Shown one piece after another: positions 45,128 through 54,524 of a stretch of DNA of 64,000 bases. Source of the stretch: Devosia sp. Root635. Its GTDB lineage: Bacteria > Pseudomonadota > Alphaproteobacteria > Rhizobiales > Devosiaceae. The stretch is taken from assembly GCF_001427605.1 (NCBI RefSeq), contig NZ_LMGZ01000004.1, positions 1 to 64,000 on the forward strand. The letters run 5' to 3'. The notes below the pieces were generated by a model. The model did not search any database. It saw only the letters and a list, made by a program, of their open reading frames with translations, and was not told where the DNA came from. The stretch's first letter is position 1, and each line of letters starts with the position of its first letter. A program made the translations under genes and the position numbers.

Positions 45128-46113
45128 ATCCGGTCCTCTCTGTCCGCGATCTCAGGACCAGTTTCTTCACCCAGCGCGGCGAAGTCCAGGCCGTGCGCGG
45201 CGTCAGCTTCGATGTCCATCCCGGCGAAATCCTCGGCATTGTCGGGGAATCCGGCTCCGGCAAATCCATCACCGCCATGTCCATCCTGCGCCTGCTCAAA
45301 CCCACCGGTCGCATCAAGGGCGGTTCGGCCCTGTTCGACGGCCAGAACCTGACCGAGCTTGCCGAGGCCGACCTGCGCGATATCAGGGGCAATCAGATCG
45401 GCATGATCTTCCAGGATCCCATGACCTCCCTCAATCCCACGCTGTCAGTGGGCGAACAGGTCATCGAAACCATCCTGCGCCACCGCAAGGCCAGCCGCGC
45501 CGAAGCGCGCGCCCGCGCCGTCGAGCTTTTCGAGCTGGTCCGCATCCCCTCCGCCGCCGAACGCCTCAAATCCTATCCGCACGAATTCTCCGGCGGCATG
45601 CGCCAGCGCGTCATGATCGCCATGGCCCTGGCCTGCGACCCGAAACTCCTCATCGCCGACGAACCCACCACCGCGCTCGACGTCACCATCCAGCGCCAGA
45701 TCCTCGGCCTCCTCAAGGACTTGCAGCAGCGCCTCGGCATGGCCGTCATCCTCATCACCCACGATCTCGGCGTCATCGCCGAAGTCACCGACCGCATCGT
45801 CGTCATGTATGGCGGCCTGGTCATGGAAACCGCCCCCGTCCGCGACCTCTTCGCCCACCCGATGCACCCCTACACACAGGGCCTCCTCGCCTCCGTCCCC
45901 GACCTGCGCGACGACACCCACCGCCGCCTCACCCCCATCCCCGGCAGCCCGCCCGACATGGCCCACCCGCCATCCGGCTGCCCCTTCACCCCCCGCTGCC
46001 CCCACGCCATGCGCCAATGCGCGGCCGAATTGCCCCCCATTTTCGGGGAAGGGCAGGGCGCCAGATGCTGGCTGCATCATCCCGATGCGCCGAAGGTCGA
46101 GGTGGCAGCATGA
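45124..46113 (+). CDS. oppD: Peptide/oligopeptide ABC transporter ATPase (OppD/DppD type)
   Basis: The 329-residue ATPase has Walker [10 protein letters not shown] (near 40), signature [15 protein letters not shown] (near 157), Walker [13 protein letters not shown] and an H-loop ITHDLGV. The C-terminal oligopeptide-transporter domain ends with a cysteine-rich [14 protein letters not shown] segment that in relatives binds an Fe-S cluster. It overlaps oppC by four bases. A palindromic repeat separates it from oppF. Confidence 0.94.
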   Translation: MNPVLSVRDLRTSFFTQRGEVQAVRGVSFDVHPGEILGIVGESGSGKSITAMSILRLLKPTGRIKGGSALFDGQNLTELAEADLRDIRGNQIGMIFQDPMTSLNPTLSVGEQVIETILRHRKASRAEARARAVELFELVRIPSAAERLKSYPHEFSGGMRQRVMIAMALACDPKLLIADEPTTALDVTIQRQILGLLKDLQQRLGMAVILITHDLGVIAEVTDRIVVMYGGLVMETAPVRDLFAHPMHPYTQGLLASVPDLRDDTHRRLTPIPGSPPDMAHPPSGCPFTPRCPHAMRQCAAELPPIFGEGQGARCWLHHPDAPKVEVAA

Positions 46114-46140
46114 TCCGGTTGTTGCTGAGTTTTGAGCTCC

Positions 46141-46273
46141 TGCCCTCCCTCCCCCTTGAGGGGAGGGTAGCGAAGCTAGGGCCGAAGGGCCTTAGCGAAG
46201 CTGGGGAGGGGGTAGCTTCGTGGCCACTGAGGGACCCCCACCCTCGATCCCTCCCCTCAAGGGGGAGGGAGGC
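46141..46273. repeat. Dispersed palindromic repeat, family A, inside the opp operon
   Basis: Outer arms CTCCCCCTTGAGGGGAG and CTCCCCTCAAGGGGGAG surround a GC-rich centre. The layout matches 8473-8613. It is the only sizeable gap in the otherwise overlapping opp operon. Confidence 0.85.
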
Positions 46274-46318
46274 GATTGACCCGGAGCCTCTGCTGGCACG
46301 ACATCCGGGGCAAAGCTC

Positions 46319-47308
46319 ATGACCCAGCCGCTCCTCTCCATCCGCGCCCTCCACAAGCACTTCCACGTAGGCCGCAATCTTTTCGGCCCCAAACCAACCC
46401 TCCGCGCCGTCGATGGCGTCACCCTCGATATCTACCCCGGCGAAACCCTCGGCCTGGTCGGCGAATCCGGCTGCGGCAAGTCCACGCTCGCCCGCACCCT
46501 CATCCGCCTCCACCAGCCCACTTCCGGCGCCATCCACTTCGACGGCCGCGACATCGCCACGGCCCCCGAACGCGACCTCACCCCGTTCCGCCGCCGCGTG
46601 CAGATGATCTTCCAGGACCCCTATGCGTCCCTCAACACCCGCATGACCGTCCGTGACCTCATCGCCGAACCCCTCGAAATCGCCCGCATCGGCACCCCAG
46701 CCTCGCGCACCGCCAAAGTCCACGACCTGCTCGCCCGCGTCGGCCTCCACGCCGATCACGCCAACCGCTTCGCCCACGAATTTTCCGGCGGCCAGCGCCA
46801 GCGCATCGGCATCGCCCGCGCCATCGCGCTCGAACCCGATCTGGTCATCTGCGACGAACCCATTTCCGCCCTCGACGTCTCCGTCCAGGCCCAGGTAGTC
46901 AACATGCTGGAGGATTTGCAGGACCAGCTCGGCCTCACCTACCTCTTCATCACCCACGACCTCAGCATGGTCCGCCACATCTCCGACCGCATCGGCGTCA
47001 TGTATCTCGGCAGGATCGTCGAGCTCGCCTCCAATACCGATCTCTACGCGCGCCCGAGCCACCCCTATACCCAGGCGCTCCTCGCCTCGATCCCGGTGCC
47101 CGATCCCACCGCGGCCCGGCCCACCGAACCCATGCGCGGCGAAATCCCCAGCCCGCTTCACATCCCCACCGGCTGCCGCTTCCGCACCCGCTGCCCCCTG
47201 GCCACCGACCTCTGCGCCAGCGTCGAACCCGACCTCAGAGACATCGGCAACGGCCACCTCGCCGCCTGCCACTATGCCGGTGATGCGCCGTCCCACGGGA
47301 CGGCGTAA
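46319..47308 (+). CDS. oppF: Peptide/oligopeptide ABC transporter ATPase (OppF/DppF type)
   Basis: The 329-residue partner ATPase of OppD. The N-terminal [24 protein letters not shown] is typical of OppF. It has Walker [16 protein letters not shown] (near 54), signature [15 protein letters not shown] (near 158) and Walker [15 protein letters not shown]. The C-terminus carries [14 protein letters not shown], the cysteine motif of this group. The repeat upstream may lower its expression relative to oppBCD. oppA follows after about 95 bases. Confidence 0.94.
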   Translation: MTQPLLSIRALHKHFHVGRNLFGPKPTLRAVDGVTLDIYPGETLGLVGESGCGKSTLARTLIRLHQPTSGAIHFDGRDIATAPERDLTPFRRRVQMIFQDPYASLNTRMTVRDLIAEPLEIARIGTPASRTAKVHDLLARVGLHADHANRFAHEFSGGQRQRIGIARAIALEPDLVICDEPISALDVSVQAQVVNMLEDLQDQLGLTYLFITHDLSMVRHISDRIGVMYLGRIVELASNTDLYARPSHPYTQALLASIPVPDPTAARPTEPMRGEIPSPLHIPTGCRFRTRCPLATDLCASVEPDLRDIGNGHLAACHYAGDAPSHGTA

Positions 47309-47404
47309 GCTGGCCGCGAGCGTACTGGCGGCAACAACAGGCATGCCGCCGGCAAGACACGAGAAAAGGCGGGGCAAGCTCGCCGCAAAACAGGAGAGAA
47401 GACG

Positions 47405-48988
47405 ATGACCAAGCACTTCCTGCCGCTGCTGACCGCAGCCTTCCTCGCCTCCACATCAGGCGCCTTCGCCGCGGGTGAACTGACCTATGTGGTCAACAAC
47501 GAGTCCGCCAAATACGATCCCGGCACCACCGCCGAAACCTTCGCCGCCCCTATCATCGGCAACACCTTCGAGGGCCTGGTCCGCTTCGACGCCAACAACG
47601 AAATCGTCCCCGCCCTCGCCGAAAGCTGGGATGTCTCCGACGACGGCCTGACCTACACCTTCCACCTGCGCGATGCGAACTGGTCCGACGGCAACCCCGT
47701 CGTGGCCGGCGATTTCGTCTATGCCTGGACCCGCGTGCTCGATCCGGCCACCGGCGCCATGAACGCCCCCATGCTCTTCTCCATCGTCGGCGCCGAAGAA
47801 GCCTATGCCGCCCCCGGCAGCGAAGGCACGATCGAAATCCACGCCCCCGACGACAAGACCCTCACCTTCACCCTCAAGCAGCGCGTCCCCTACATGATGC
47901 AACTGCTGACCTACACCACCTTCTTCCCGGTCCGTCAGGACGTGGTGGAAGCCGATCCCGAAGGCTGGACACGCAATCCCGCCACCTTCATCGGCACCGG
48001 CCCCTTCCGCGTCACCGAGTTCAACCAGGGCGAATCCGTCGTCTTCGAGAAGAACCCGGAATATTACGACGCCGATGCGGTTTCCCTCGATAAGCTCACC
48101 TTCCGCCTGATCCCCGATCCGGCCACCGCGCTCGCCGCCATGGAAGCCGGCGATGTCGACGGCATTGAATCCGTCCCCGCTCCGGAAATCCCGCGTCTCT
48201 CAGTCGAATCCGACGCCTTCATGGTCGTGCCCGCTCTCGGCACCACCTATGCCTTCTTCAATCCGCACCAGGCACCGCTCGACAATATCAAGGTCCGCCA
48301 GGCCCTCTCCATGGCCATCGATCGCGAGGAAATCGTCGAATTCGTACTGCAATCGGCCGATATTCCGGCCCTCGGCCTCGTGCCTCCCGGCATGACCATT
48401 GCCGGCGAGGAGTTCACCACCGGCCGAGATACCTTCGGCCTCGCCCCCACGGCAGAGGTGGAGGAAGCCCAGGCTATGCTGGCCGACGCCGGCTACCCCA
48501 ATGGCGAAGGCTTCCCCGATACGCTCTTCGTCACCTATTCATCCCCGCCGATCGAAAAGCTGCTCGAAGCCATCCAGCAGATGTGGAAGCAGAACCTCAA
48601 TATCGACGTCGATATCCAGGCCACCGAATGGCAGGTCTTCTATCCCGAGGTGCAGAAGGTCGAGTACCAGATCGCCCAGATGGGCTGGGGTGCCGACTAT
48701 CCGCACCCCATGACCTTCCTCGACAACTTCGTCACCGGCAGCCCCAATAACCTGGCCAATTGGTCCAACCCGGATTACGACGCGGCCATCGCCGCCTCAA
48801 AGGCCACGGGCGACGAGGCCGAGTCCCTTGCCGAAATGCGCAAGGCCGAGGCGATCCTGATGAACGACCACGTCATCCTGCCGCAATACCACCGCAACAA
48901 CTACATGATGATGAGCCCCGAAGTGATGGGCTTCTGGCGCTCCACGCTGAACGTCCCGTATTTCCGGGATGCCCATTTCATGGAGTGA
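47405..48988 (+). CDS. oppA: Peptide/oligopeptide ABC transporter substrate-binding protein
   Basis: The 527-residue periplasmic protein (SBP_bac_5 family) has a signal peptide (MTKHFLPLLTAAFLASTSGAFA). Family blocks include VPALAESWDVSDDGLTYTFHLRD and WSDGNPVVAGDFVYAW, then GTGPFRVTEFNQGESVVFEKNPEYYD and QALSMAIDREEIV. AGGAGA lies upstream of the ATG. It is the last gene of the operon, an order (B-C-D-F-A) less common than A-first. Specificity for peptides is the default reading and is not proven. Confidence 0.93.
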   Translation: MTKHFLPLLTAAFLASTSGAFAAGELTYVVNNESAKYDPGTTAETFAAPIIGNTFEGLVRFDANNEIVPALAESWDVSDDGLTYTFHLRDANWSDGNPVVAGDFVYAWTRVLDPATGAMNAPMLFSIVGAEEAYAAPGSEGTIEIHAPDDKTLTFTLKQRVPYMMQLLTYTTFFPVRQDVVEADPEGWTRNPATFIGTGPFRVTEFNQGESVVFEKNPEYYDADAVSLDKLTFRLIPDPATALAAMEAGDVDGIESVPAPEIPRLSVESDAFMVVPALGTTYAFFNPHQAPLDNIKVRQALSMAIDREEIVEFVLQSADIPALGLVPPGMTIAGEEFTTGRDTFGLAPTAEVEEAQAMLADAGYPNGEGFPDTLFVTYSSPPIEKLLEAIQQMWKQNLNIDVDIQATEWQVFYPEVQKVEYQIAQMGWGADYPHPMTFLDNFVTGSPNNLANWSNPDYDAAIAASKATGDEAESLAEMRKAEAILMNDHVILPQYHRNNYMMMSPEVMGFWRSTLNVPYFRDAHFME

Positions 48989-49013
48989 GGCGCCGAACGT
49001 GCCGCAATGACGG

Positions 49014-49166
49014 AGCCCCCCTCGCCCCTTGTGGGAGAGGGGGGTAATTTCTTCGTTCAGAAGAAATTACCGGGTGAGGGGTCCTGCGCCATCCGATGCT
49101 GCAATGCTCGTGGAACCAACCACCTCATCCGCCCTTCGGGCACCTTCTCCCGCGAGGGGAGAAGGG
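49014..49166. repeat. Dispersed palindromic repeats, family A (two units)
   Basis: Unit one (49014-49081) pairs CCCCCTCGCCCCTTG with a distal GGGTGAGGGG around an inner hairpin TAATTTCTTC/GAAGAAATTA. Unit two (about 49120-49166) reads CCTCATCCGCCCTTCGGG through CGAGGGGAGAAGGG. They end just before putA. Confidence 0.85.
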
Positions 49167-49191
49167 CAATGCCCCCAGTCCAGGTGTCCTC

Positions 49192-52100
49192 ATGTCCATC
49201 ACCGCCATCCGCCACGCCCTCCGCACCCGGAACCTGGCCGACGAATCCACCCTCGTTCACGACCTCATCGCCGCCACCGGCCTTGATGCCACGGCACGCC
49301 AATCCATCTCCACCCATGCCGAAGCCCTCGTCACCTCGGTCCGCCAGGGCAATCGCCTCGGCCTCATGGAGTCCTTCCTCGCCGAATACGGGCTCGCCAC
49401 CGACGAGGGCGTCGCCCTCATGTCCCTGGCCGAAGCGCTGCTCCGCGTCCCCGATGCCGAAACTGTGGACGCCCTCATCCACGACAAGGTCGGCGGCTCC
49501 GATTGGGCCACCCATTTCGGCGCCTCGCCCAACCAACTGGTCAATTTCTCCTCCTGGGCCCTCAGCCTCACCGCTGATGTTCTCGGTGACCCCGAAATCG
49601 GCCCCAGAAACGCCCTCCACCGCGCCATTGCCCGCCTCGGCGAACCGGTCATCCGCACCGCCGTCGCCCAGGCCATGCGCCTCCTCGGCAGCCAGTTCGT
49701 CTTCGGCCGCACCATAGACGAAGCCGTGGTCAATGCGAGGAAGCCCGAAGCCCACGGCTACCGCTATTCCTACGACATGCTCGGCGAAGCCGCCCGCACC
49801 GCCGCCGACGCGTCCCGCTATTTCGACGCTTATGCCCGCGCCATCGCTACCCTGGCCCCCCAGTGCACGGCAAAATCCGTCCGCGACAATCCCGGCATCA
49901 GCGTAAAACTCTCCGCCCTCCACCCGCGCTACGAGTTCGCGCAACGCCACCGCGTCATGGCCGAACTGGTTGATCGGACTCGGCAATTGGCTCTGTCGGC
50001 CAAGGCCGCGAATATGGGTTTCAACATCGATGCCGAGGAAGCCGACCGGCTCGATCTCTCCCTCGACGTCATCGCCGCAGTCCTCGCCACGCCGGACCTG
50101 GCCGGCCGGGATGGTTTCGGCGTCGTCGTCCAGGCCTATGGCAAGCGCGTCCTGCCGCTGATCGACTGGCTCGACACCACCGCCAGATCTCTCGATCGCC
50201 GCATCATGGTCCGCCTCGTCAAGGGCGCCTATTGGGATGCCGAAATCAAGCGCGCCCAGGTCCTTGGCCTCCCCGGCTACCCCGTCTTCACCCGCAAGGC
50301 AGCCACCGACATCAGCTACATCGCCGCCGCCAGAAAGCTCTTCGCCGCGTCCAGCATCTACCCCCAATTCGCCACTCACAACGCCCACACCGCCAGCGCC
50401 GTCCTCCACCTCGCCGCGGAAGCGGGCAGGGGCACCGGCACCTACGAATTCCAGCGCCTCCACGGCATGGGCGAGCGCCTGCACGACGTCCTGCGCACCC
50501 ACCACGGCACCCGCACCCGCATTTACGCCCCGGTCGGCGCCCACAAGGACCTGCTCGCCTATCTCGTCCGCCGCCTCCTTGAGAACGGCGCCAACGGCTC
50601 CTTCGTCTACCAGATCGCCGACGAAGACATCCCGGCGAGTGTCGTTGCCGAAGACCCCATAGACAAGGTTCTCGCGCTGGACACCGTCCCTAACCCAGCC
50701 ATCCCATCCCCCTCCGCCATCTTTGCCCCGCGCCGGAACTCCACCGGTCTCGATCTCACCGACCCCACCGCCTTCCCGGCAATGGAATCCGCCCGCGCCA
50801 CCTTCCAGACAATGCAGTGGCACGCCGAACCTCTCTTCACCTCTCCCCCAGGCGGAGAGGTCGACCCGAAGGGGAGGGCGAGGGGGCCTTCCACGTCGCT
50901 CACCAACCCCGCCGATCCCACCGACTCCGTCGGCACCGTCACCAATGCCACCGCCGCCGACATTGCCTCGGCAATCGCCGCCGCCACCGCCTCCCCCTGG
51001 CCACGGATGTCAGTGCAAACCCGCGCCAACCTCCTCCGCGTCGCGGCCGACCTCTACGAATCCCACCGTCCCGAACTCTTCGCCCTCCTCGCCCGCGAGG
51101 CCGGCAAGACCTGGGCCGATGCCGTGTCCGAAATCCGCGAAGCCGTCGATTTCCTCCGCTACTACGCCGAGCAAGCCGAGGCCCAATCCCTCGCCTCGCC
51201 CCGGGGCCCCATCGCCGCCATCTCCCCGTGGAATTTCCCGCTCGCCATCTTCACCGGCCAGATCGCCGCTGCCCTCGTCACCGGCAATCCCGTCCTCGCC
51301 AAGCCCGCCCCGCAGACCCCGCTCATCGCCTTCCGCGCCGTCCAGCTCATGCACCAGGCCGGCATTCCCACCCACGCCATCCAGTTGCTCCCCGGCGCTG
51401 CCGAAGTCGGCACGGCGCTCACCTCCGATCCGCGCATTTCAGGCGTCGTCTTCACCGGCTCCCTGCCCACCGCCCGCAGGATTGACTGCGCCATGGCCAC
51501 CCATCTCGCGTCTACGGCTCCCCTCATCGCCGAAACCGGCGGCCTCAACGCCATGATCGTGGATTCCACCGCGCTCCCCGAACAGGCCGTGCGCGACATT
51601 CTCGCCTCCGCCTTCCAGTCCGCCGGCCAGCGCTGCTCGGCCCTGCGCGTCCTCTACCTGCAGGAAGACGCGGCAGAACGAACCATCGAGATGCTGAAAG
51701 GCGCGATGGACGAACTGACCATGGGCAATCCCTGGCACCTCGCCACCGATATCGGCCCCGTCATCGACGAAGCCGCCAGATCAAAAATCCAAGCCCATAT
51801 CGACACTTACGAGAAAAACGGGAATCTGATTCATCGCTTGAAGTTGCCGGCCCAGGGCACCTTCGTCACCCCCACCGTCCTGCGCATCGATGGCATCGTC
51901 GATCTCACCGAAGAAATCTTCGGCCCCGTCCTCCACATCGCCACCTTCAAATCCGATGAACTGGATGCGGTGATCTCCGCCGTCAACGCCTCGGGCTACG
52001 GCCTTACCTTCGGCCTCCACACCCGCATTTCGTCACGCGTCCGCCAGGTCTCGAACAGCGTCCGCGCCGGCAATATCTACGTCAACCGCAACCAGATCGG

Positions 52101-52596
52101 TGCCGTGGTCGGCTCACAGCCCTTCGGCGGCGAAGGCCTCTCCGGCACCGGCCCCAAAGCCGGCGGCCCGCACTACCTGCCGCGCTTCACCTTGGGCCAC
52201 CGCCCCGCCCAGACAGCGCCGCTCCCGCTGCCCGGCCCCACCGGCGAAAGCAACATCATGCACGTTGCGCCGCGCGGCACGCTCCTCTGCCTCGGCCCCA
52301 CGCCATCAGATCACCAGGCCCAGGCCACCATGGCCGCCCTATCAGGCAATACCGCCATTCTGGCCAATCTGGATCTCGACGCCCTGACCCACGCGACCAC
52401 TTTCGACGCGGTGGTTTATTTCGCCACCGATGCCAATCTCCGTGCCATCCGCATCGCCCTTAGCGTCCGCGGCGGCGCCATCATCCCCCTGCTGACCACA
52501 CCCGACGATGCCGCCCGCCTCCTCGTCGAACGCCACGTCTGCATAGACACCACCGCAGCCGGCGGCAATGCCGGCCTCATGGCGCAGGCGGGGTGA
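49192..52596 (+). CDS. putA: Bifunctional proline dehydrogenase / L-glutamate-gamma-semialdehyde dehydrogenase (PutA)
   Basis: It oxidises proline to glutamate. ATG 49192 gives MSITAIRHALRTRN; earlier in-frame ATGs fall in a repeat. Residues 1-110 form the arm region with no ribbon-helix-helix DNA-binding domain, so it is not the autoregulating trifunctional type. The FAD-binding PRODH barrel (about 150-500) includes GFGVVVQAYGKRVLPLIDWL and VRLVKGAYWDAEIK. The aldehyde dehydrogenase domain (about 600-1010) has ISPWNFPLAIFTGQ, the general base E781 (AETGG) and nucleophile C815 (GQRCS). A C-terminal domain (about 1020-1134) marks a long, type B-like PutA. Residues 548-567, in the linker, are a translated palindromic repeat. 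No adjacent regulator gene is visible. Confidence 0.94.
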   Translation: MSITAIRHALRTRNLADESTLVHDLIAATGLDATARQSISTHAEALVTSVRQGNRLGLMESFLAEYGLATDEGVALMSLAEALLRVPDAETVDALIHDKVGGSDWATHFGASPNQLVNFSSWALSLTADVLGDPEIGPRNALHRAIARLGEPVIRTAVAQAMRLLGSQFVFGRTIDEAVVNARKPEAHGYRYSYDMLGEAARTAADASRYFDAYARAIATLAPQCTAKSVRDNPGISVKLSALHPRYEFAQRHRVMAELVDRTRQLALSAKAANMGFNIDAEEADRLDLSLDVIAAVLATPDLAGRDGFGVVVQAYGKRVLPLIDWLDTTARSLDRRIMVRLVKGAYWDAEIKRAQVLGLPGYPVFTRKAATDISYIAAARKLFAASSIYPQFATHNAHTASAVLHLAAEAGRGTGTYEFQRLHGMGERLHDVLRTHHGTRTRIYAPVGAHKDLLAYLVRRLLENGANGSFVYQIADEDIPASVVAEDPIDKVLALDTVPNPAIPSPSAIFAPRRNSTGLDLTDPTAFPAMESARATFQTMQWHAEPLFTSPPGGEVDPKGRARGPSTSLTNPADPTDSVGTVTNATAADIASAIAAATASPWPRMSVQTRANLLRVAADLYESHRPELFALLAREAGKTWADAVSEIREAVDFLRYYAEQAEAQSLASPRGPIAAISPWNFPLAIFTGQIAAALVTGNPVLAKPAPQTPLIAFRAVQLMHQAGIPTHAIQLLPGAAEVGTALTSDPRISGVVFTGSLPTARRIDCAMATHLASTAPLIAETGGLNAMIVDSTALPEQAVRDILASAFQSAGQRCSALRVLYLQEDAAERTIEMLKGAMDELTMGNPWHLATDIGPVIDEAARSKIQAHIDTYEKNGNLIHRLKLPAQGTFVTPTVLRIDGIVDLTEEIFGPVLHIATFKSDELDAVISAVNASGYGLTFGLHTRISSRVRQVSNSVRAGNIYVNRNQIGAVVGSQPFGGEGLSGTGPKAGGPHYLPRFTLGHRPAQTAPLPLPGPTGESNIMHVAPRGTLLCLGPTPSDHQAQATMAALSGNTAILANLDLDALTHATTFDAVVYFATDANLRAIRIALSVRGGAIIPLLTTPDDAARLLVERHVCIDTTAAGGNAGLMAQAG
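50833..50892. repeat. Family A palindromic repeat inserted in frame in putA
   Basis: The 60-base unit begins CTCTTCACCTCTCCC and ends GGCGAGGGGGCCTTCC, the same outer arms as the intergenic copy at 9204-9284. It spans exactly 20 codons (residues 548-567, LFTSPPGGEV to GRARGPS) between the PRODH and P5C dehydrogenase domains. Confidence 0.8.
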
Positions 52597-52608
52597 CACG
52601 ACATCAAG

Positions 52609-52686
52609 GTCATTCCCGCGACCGCGGGAATCTCGGTTTCACTTTGCCGCATTGCAACGGAGGTTCCGCTTTCGCGGGAGTGACCC
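52609..52686. repeat. Dispersed palindromic repeat, family D
   Basis: ATTCCCGC (52612-52619) pairs with GCGGGAAT (52624-52631). Further on, GAGGTTCCGCTTTCGCGGGAG is the inverse of the start of the element at 35401. It lies between putA and the M24 peptidase gene. Confidence 0.75.
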
Positions 52687-52725
52687 CATGATAGAAACAT
52701 CGACCAGTCCAGTTTTGAGCCACTC

Positions 52726-53826
52726 ATGAATCCCACCCTCACCAAACGCCTCGCCGATCTCCGCGCCCGCATGGCCGCAACCCATACCGATCTCGTGGTC
52801 ATCGGCCCCTCCAGCCACATGCTTTACCTGGCCGATCTCTCGCCGCACGGTGATGAGCGCCCAGTGCTGCTCATGGTCTCGCCCAGCTATGCCGGCTTGC
52901 TCATGCCCGCGCTCAATGTCGACAGCGCCCGCCAGCACACCGATCTGCCCTTCTTTGCCTGGGCCGATGCCGATGGTCCCGACGCGGCCTTGCAGGATTT
53001 GCTCAACGCATCGGGTGTTCCCCGCATCAGCCCCTCCATCGTGCTCGATGAAACCATGCGCGCCGATTTCGCCCTGCTGGCGCTCGATGCGCTGCCCGGC
53101 GCGCATCGCCGCTTCACCCAGGACACGGTCGGCTATCTTCGCTCCCGCAAGGACGCGGCCGAATATGATGCCCTCAAGAAAAGCGCCGTGCTCAACGACG
53201 CCGCCATGGCTGCCGGCTTCGCCGCCCTTCGCCCCGGCATCACCGAGCGCGACGTCGCCACCGTCATCCGCGCCTTCTACAAGGCCCATGGCGCCACCAC
53301 CGAATTCTGCTCGGTCTGCTTCGGCCCCAATGGCGCCTTCCCGCATCACCACACCGGCGATACCCGGCTCAAGCCCGGCGACGCCGTCCTCATCGATACC
53401 GGCGCCCGCATCCACGGCTATCCCTCCGACATGACCCGCGTCGGCTTCCTCGGCTCCGCCCCCGAAGGCTTTGGCCAGATCCACTCCATTCTCGACCGCG
53501 CCGTCACCGCCGCCATCGCCGCCGCCAGGCCCGGTGCCCGCGCCAGCGATGTCGACAAGGCGGCGCGCGACGTCATTGCCGCTGCCGGCTATGGCCCCAA
53601 TTTCCTGCATCGCACCGGCCACGGCCTCGGCATCGACATCCACGAGACCCCCTACATAACGGCGACCTCCGATACCGTGCTGGAAGACGGCATGGTCTTT
53701 TCCATCGAGCCGGGCATTTACCTGCAAGGCCAGTTCGGCCTGCGCCTCGAGGAAATCGTCATCATCCGCAACGGCGCCGCCGAAATCCTCTCCGACATGC
53801 CGAGAACGGCCGTGGTCGGCGGGTAG
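52726..53826 (+). CDS. M24 family metallopeptidase (Xaa-Pro aminopeptidase/dipeptidase type)
   Basis: The 366-residue protein has a creatinase-like N-terminal domain (1-125) and a pita-bread catalytic domain. Metal ligands are the Asp residues of VLIDTGARIHGYPSDMTR, His of HRTGHGLGIDIHETPYI, Glu of FSIEPGIYL and Glu of LRLEEIV. It probably cleaves X-Pro or Pro-containing peptides in the cytoplasm. The position after putA is suggestive: proline released from peptides could feed PutA, and the opp operon upstream could import them. A repeat separates it from putA, so co-transcription is uncertain. Confidence 0.9.
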   Translation: MNPTLTKRLADLRARMAATHTDLVVIGPSSHMLYLADLSPHGDERPVLLMVSPSYAGLLMPALNVDSARQHTDLPFFAWADADGPDAALQDLLNASGVPRISPSIVLDETMRADFALLALDALPGAHRRFTQDTVGYLRSRKDAAEYDALKKSAVLNDAAMAAGFAALRPGITERDVATVIRAFYKAHGATTEFCSVCFGPNGAFPHHHTGDTRLKPGDAVLIDTGARIHGYPSDMTRVGFLGSAPEGFGQIHSILDRAVTAAIAAARPGARASDVDKAARDVIAAAGYGPNFLHRTGHGLGIDIHETPYITATSDTVLEDGMVFSIEPGIYLQGQFGLRLEEIVIIRNGAAEILSDMPRTAVVGG

Positions 53827-53837
53827 GATAAGAGTGG

Positions 53838-53916
53838 AGTTCACCTCCCCTGATGGGAGGGAAGCGAGATAGGACGTAGCTTCAGCTAAGTCCGTTGAAT
53901 CGAGCAGGGTGGGGTA
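53838..53916. repeat. Degenerate family A repeat
   Basis: TTCACCTCCCCTGATGGGAGGG near the start and CAGGGTGGGGT near the end resemble the outer arms of other family A copies, with a diverged centre. Confidence 0.55.
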
Positions 53917-53939
53917 TCTCCGGCTCGCTACCATACGAG

Positions 53940-54497
53940 ATGCACGACATGCCCCCGACCCTCACTACGCCCCGCCTCACCCTCCGCGCCCACATCGCGG
54001 CCGATTTCCCGGCCTGCTGCACCCTCTGGACCGACCCCGATGTTGTCAGGTTCATCGGCGGTCGTCCCAATACGCCCGAGGAAGTATGGTCCCGCATCCT
54101 GCGCCATGCCGGCCACTGGCAATTGCTCGGCTATGGCTATTTCCTCGCCACTACCGGCGACACCGGTGCCGTGGTCGGCGAATTCGGCCTCGCCAACTTC
54201 CATCGCGATATCACACCGTCCTTCGGCGACACGCCGGAAGCCGGCTGGGCCATGCTGCCGCAATATCAGGGCAGGGGCCTCGCCCGCGAAGCGCTCGCCG
54301 CCATTCTCGCCTGGGCCGACCGGTCCATGCCCCGCACCGTTTGCATGATCGACCCCGCCAACACCGCCTCGCTCAGCCTGGCCGGCAAGCTCGGCTATGC
54401 CCAATATGCCAGCACCACCTACAAGGACCATGCGATGCTTCTGTTCGAGCGCCGCACTTTCACGCGCACCCCTCGCGAAATGCTAACAGTACGCTAA
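53940..54497 (+). CDS. GNAT family N-acetyltransferase (RimJ/RimL type)
   Basis: The 185-residue protein begins with the RimJ-like LTTPRLTLRAHIAADFPACCTLWTDPDVVRFIGG. It has the acetyl-CoA-binding motif PQYQGRGLAREALAAILAW near 100 and NTASLSLAGKLGYAQYAST near 140. The acceptor (a protein N-terminus or small molecule) is unknown. ATG 53940 and ATG 53949 are both possible starts; the earlier 5' extension is read from a repeat and is excluded. No partner gene is evident. Confidence 0.85.
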   Translation: MHDMPPTLTTPRLTLRAHIAADFPACCTLWTDPDVVRFIGGRPNTPEEVWSRILRHAGHWQLLGYGYFLATTGDTGAVVGEFGLANFHRDITPSFGDTPEAGWAMLPQYQGRGLAREALAAILAWADRSMPRTVCMIDPANTASLSLAGKLGYAQYASTTYKDHAMLLFERRTFTRTPREMLTVR

Positions 54498-54524
54498 CGA
54501 ATTCGACCTGGATGCGAAGCCGTT

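Noticed and set aside
49057..50823. A 588-residue open frame antisense to putA
   Set aside because: Low-complexity Gly/Val/Glu composition and no ribosome binding site. putA is certain.
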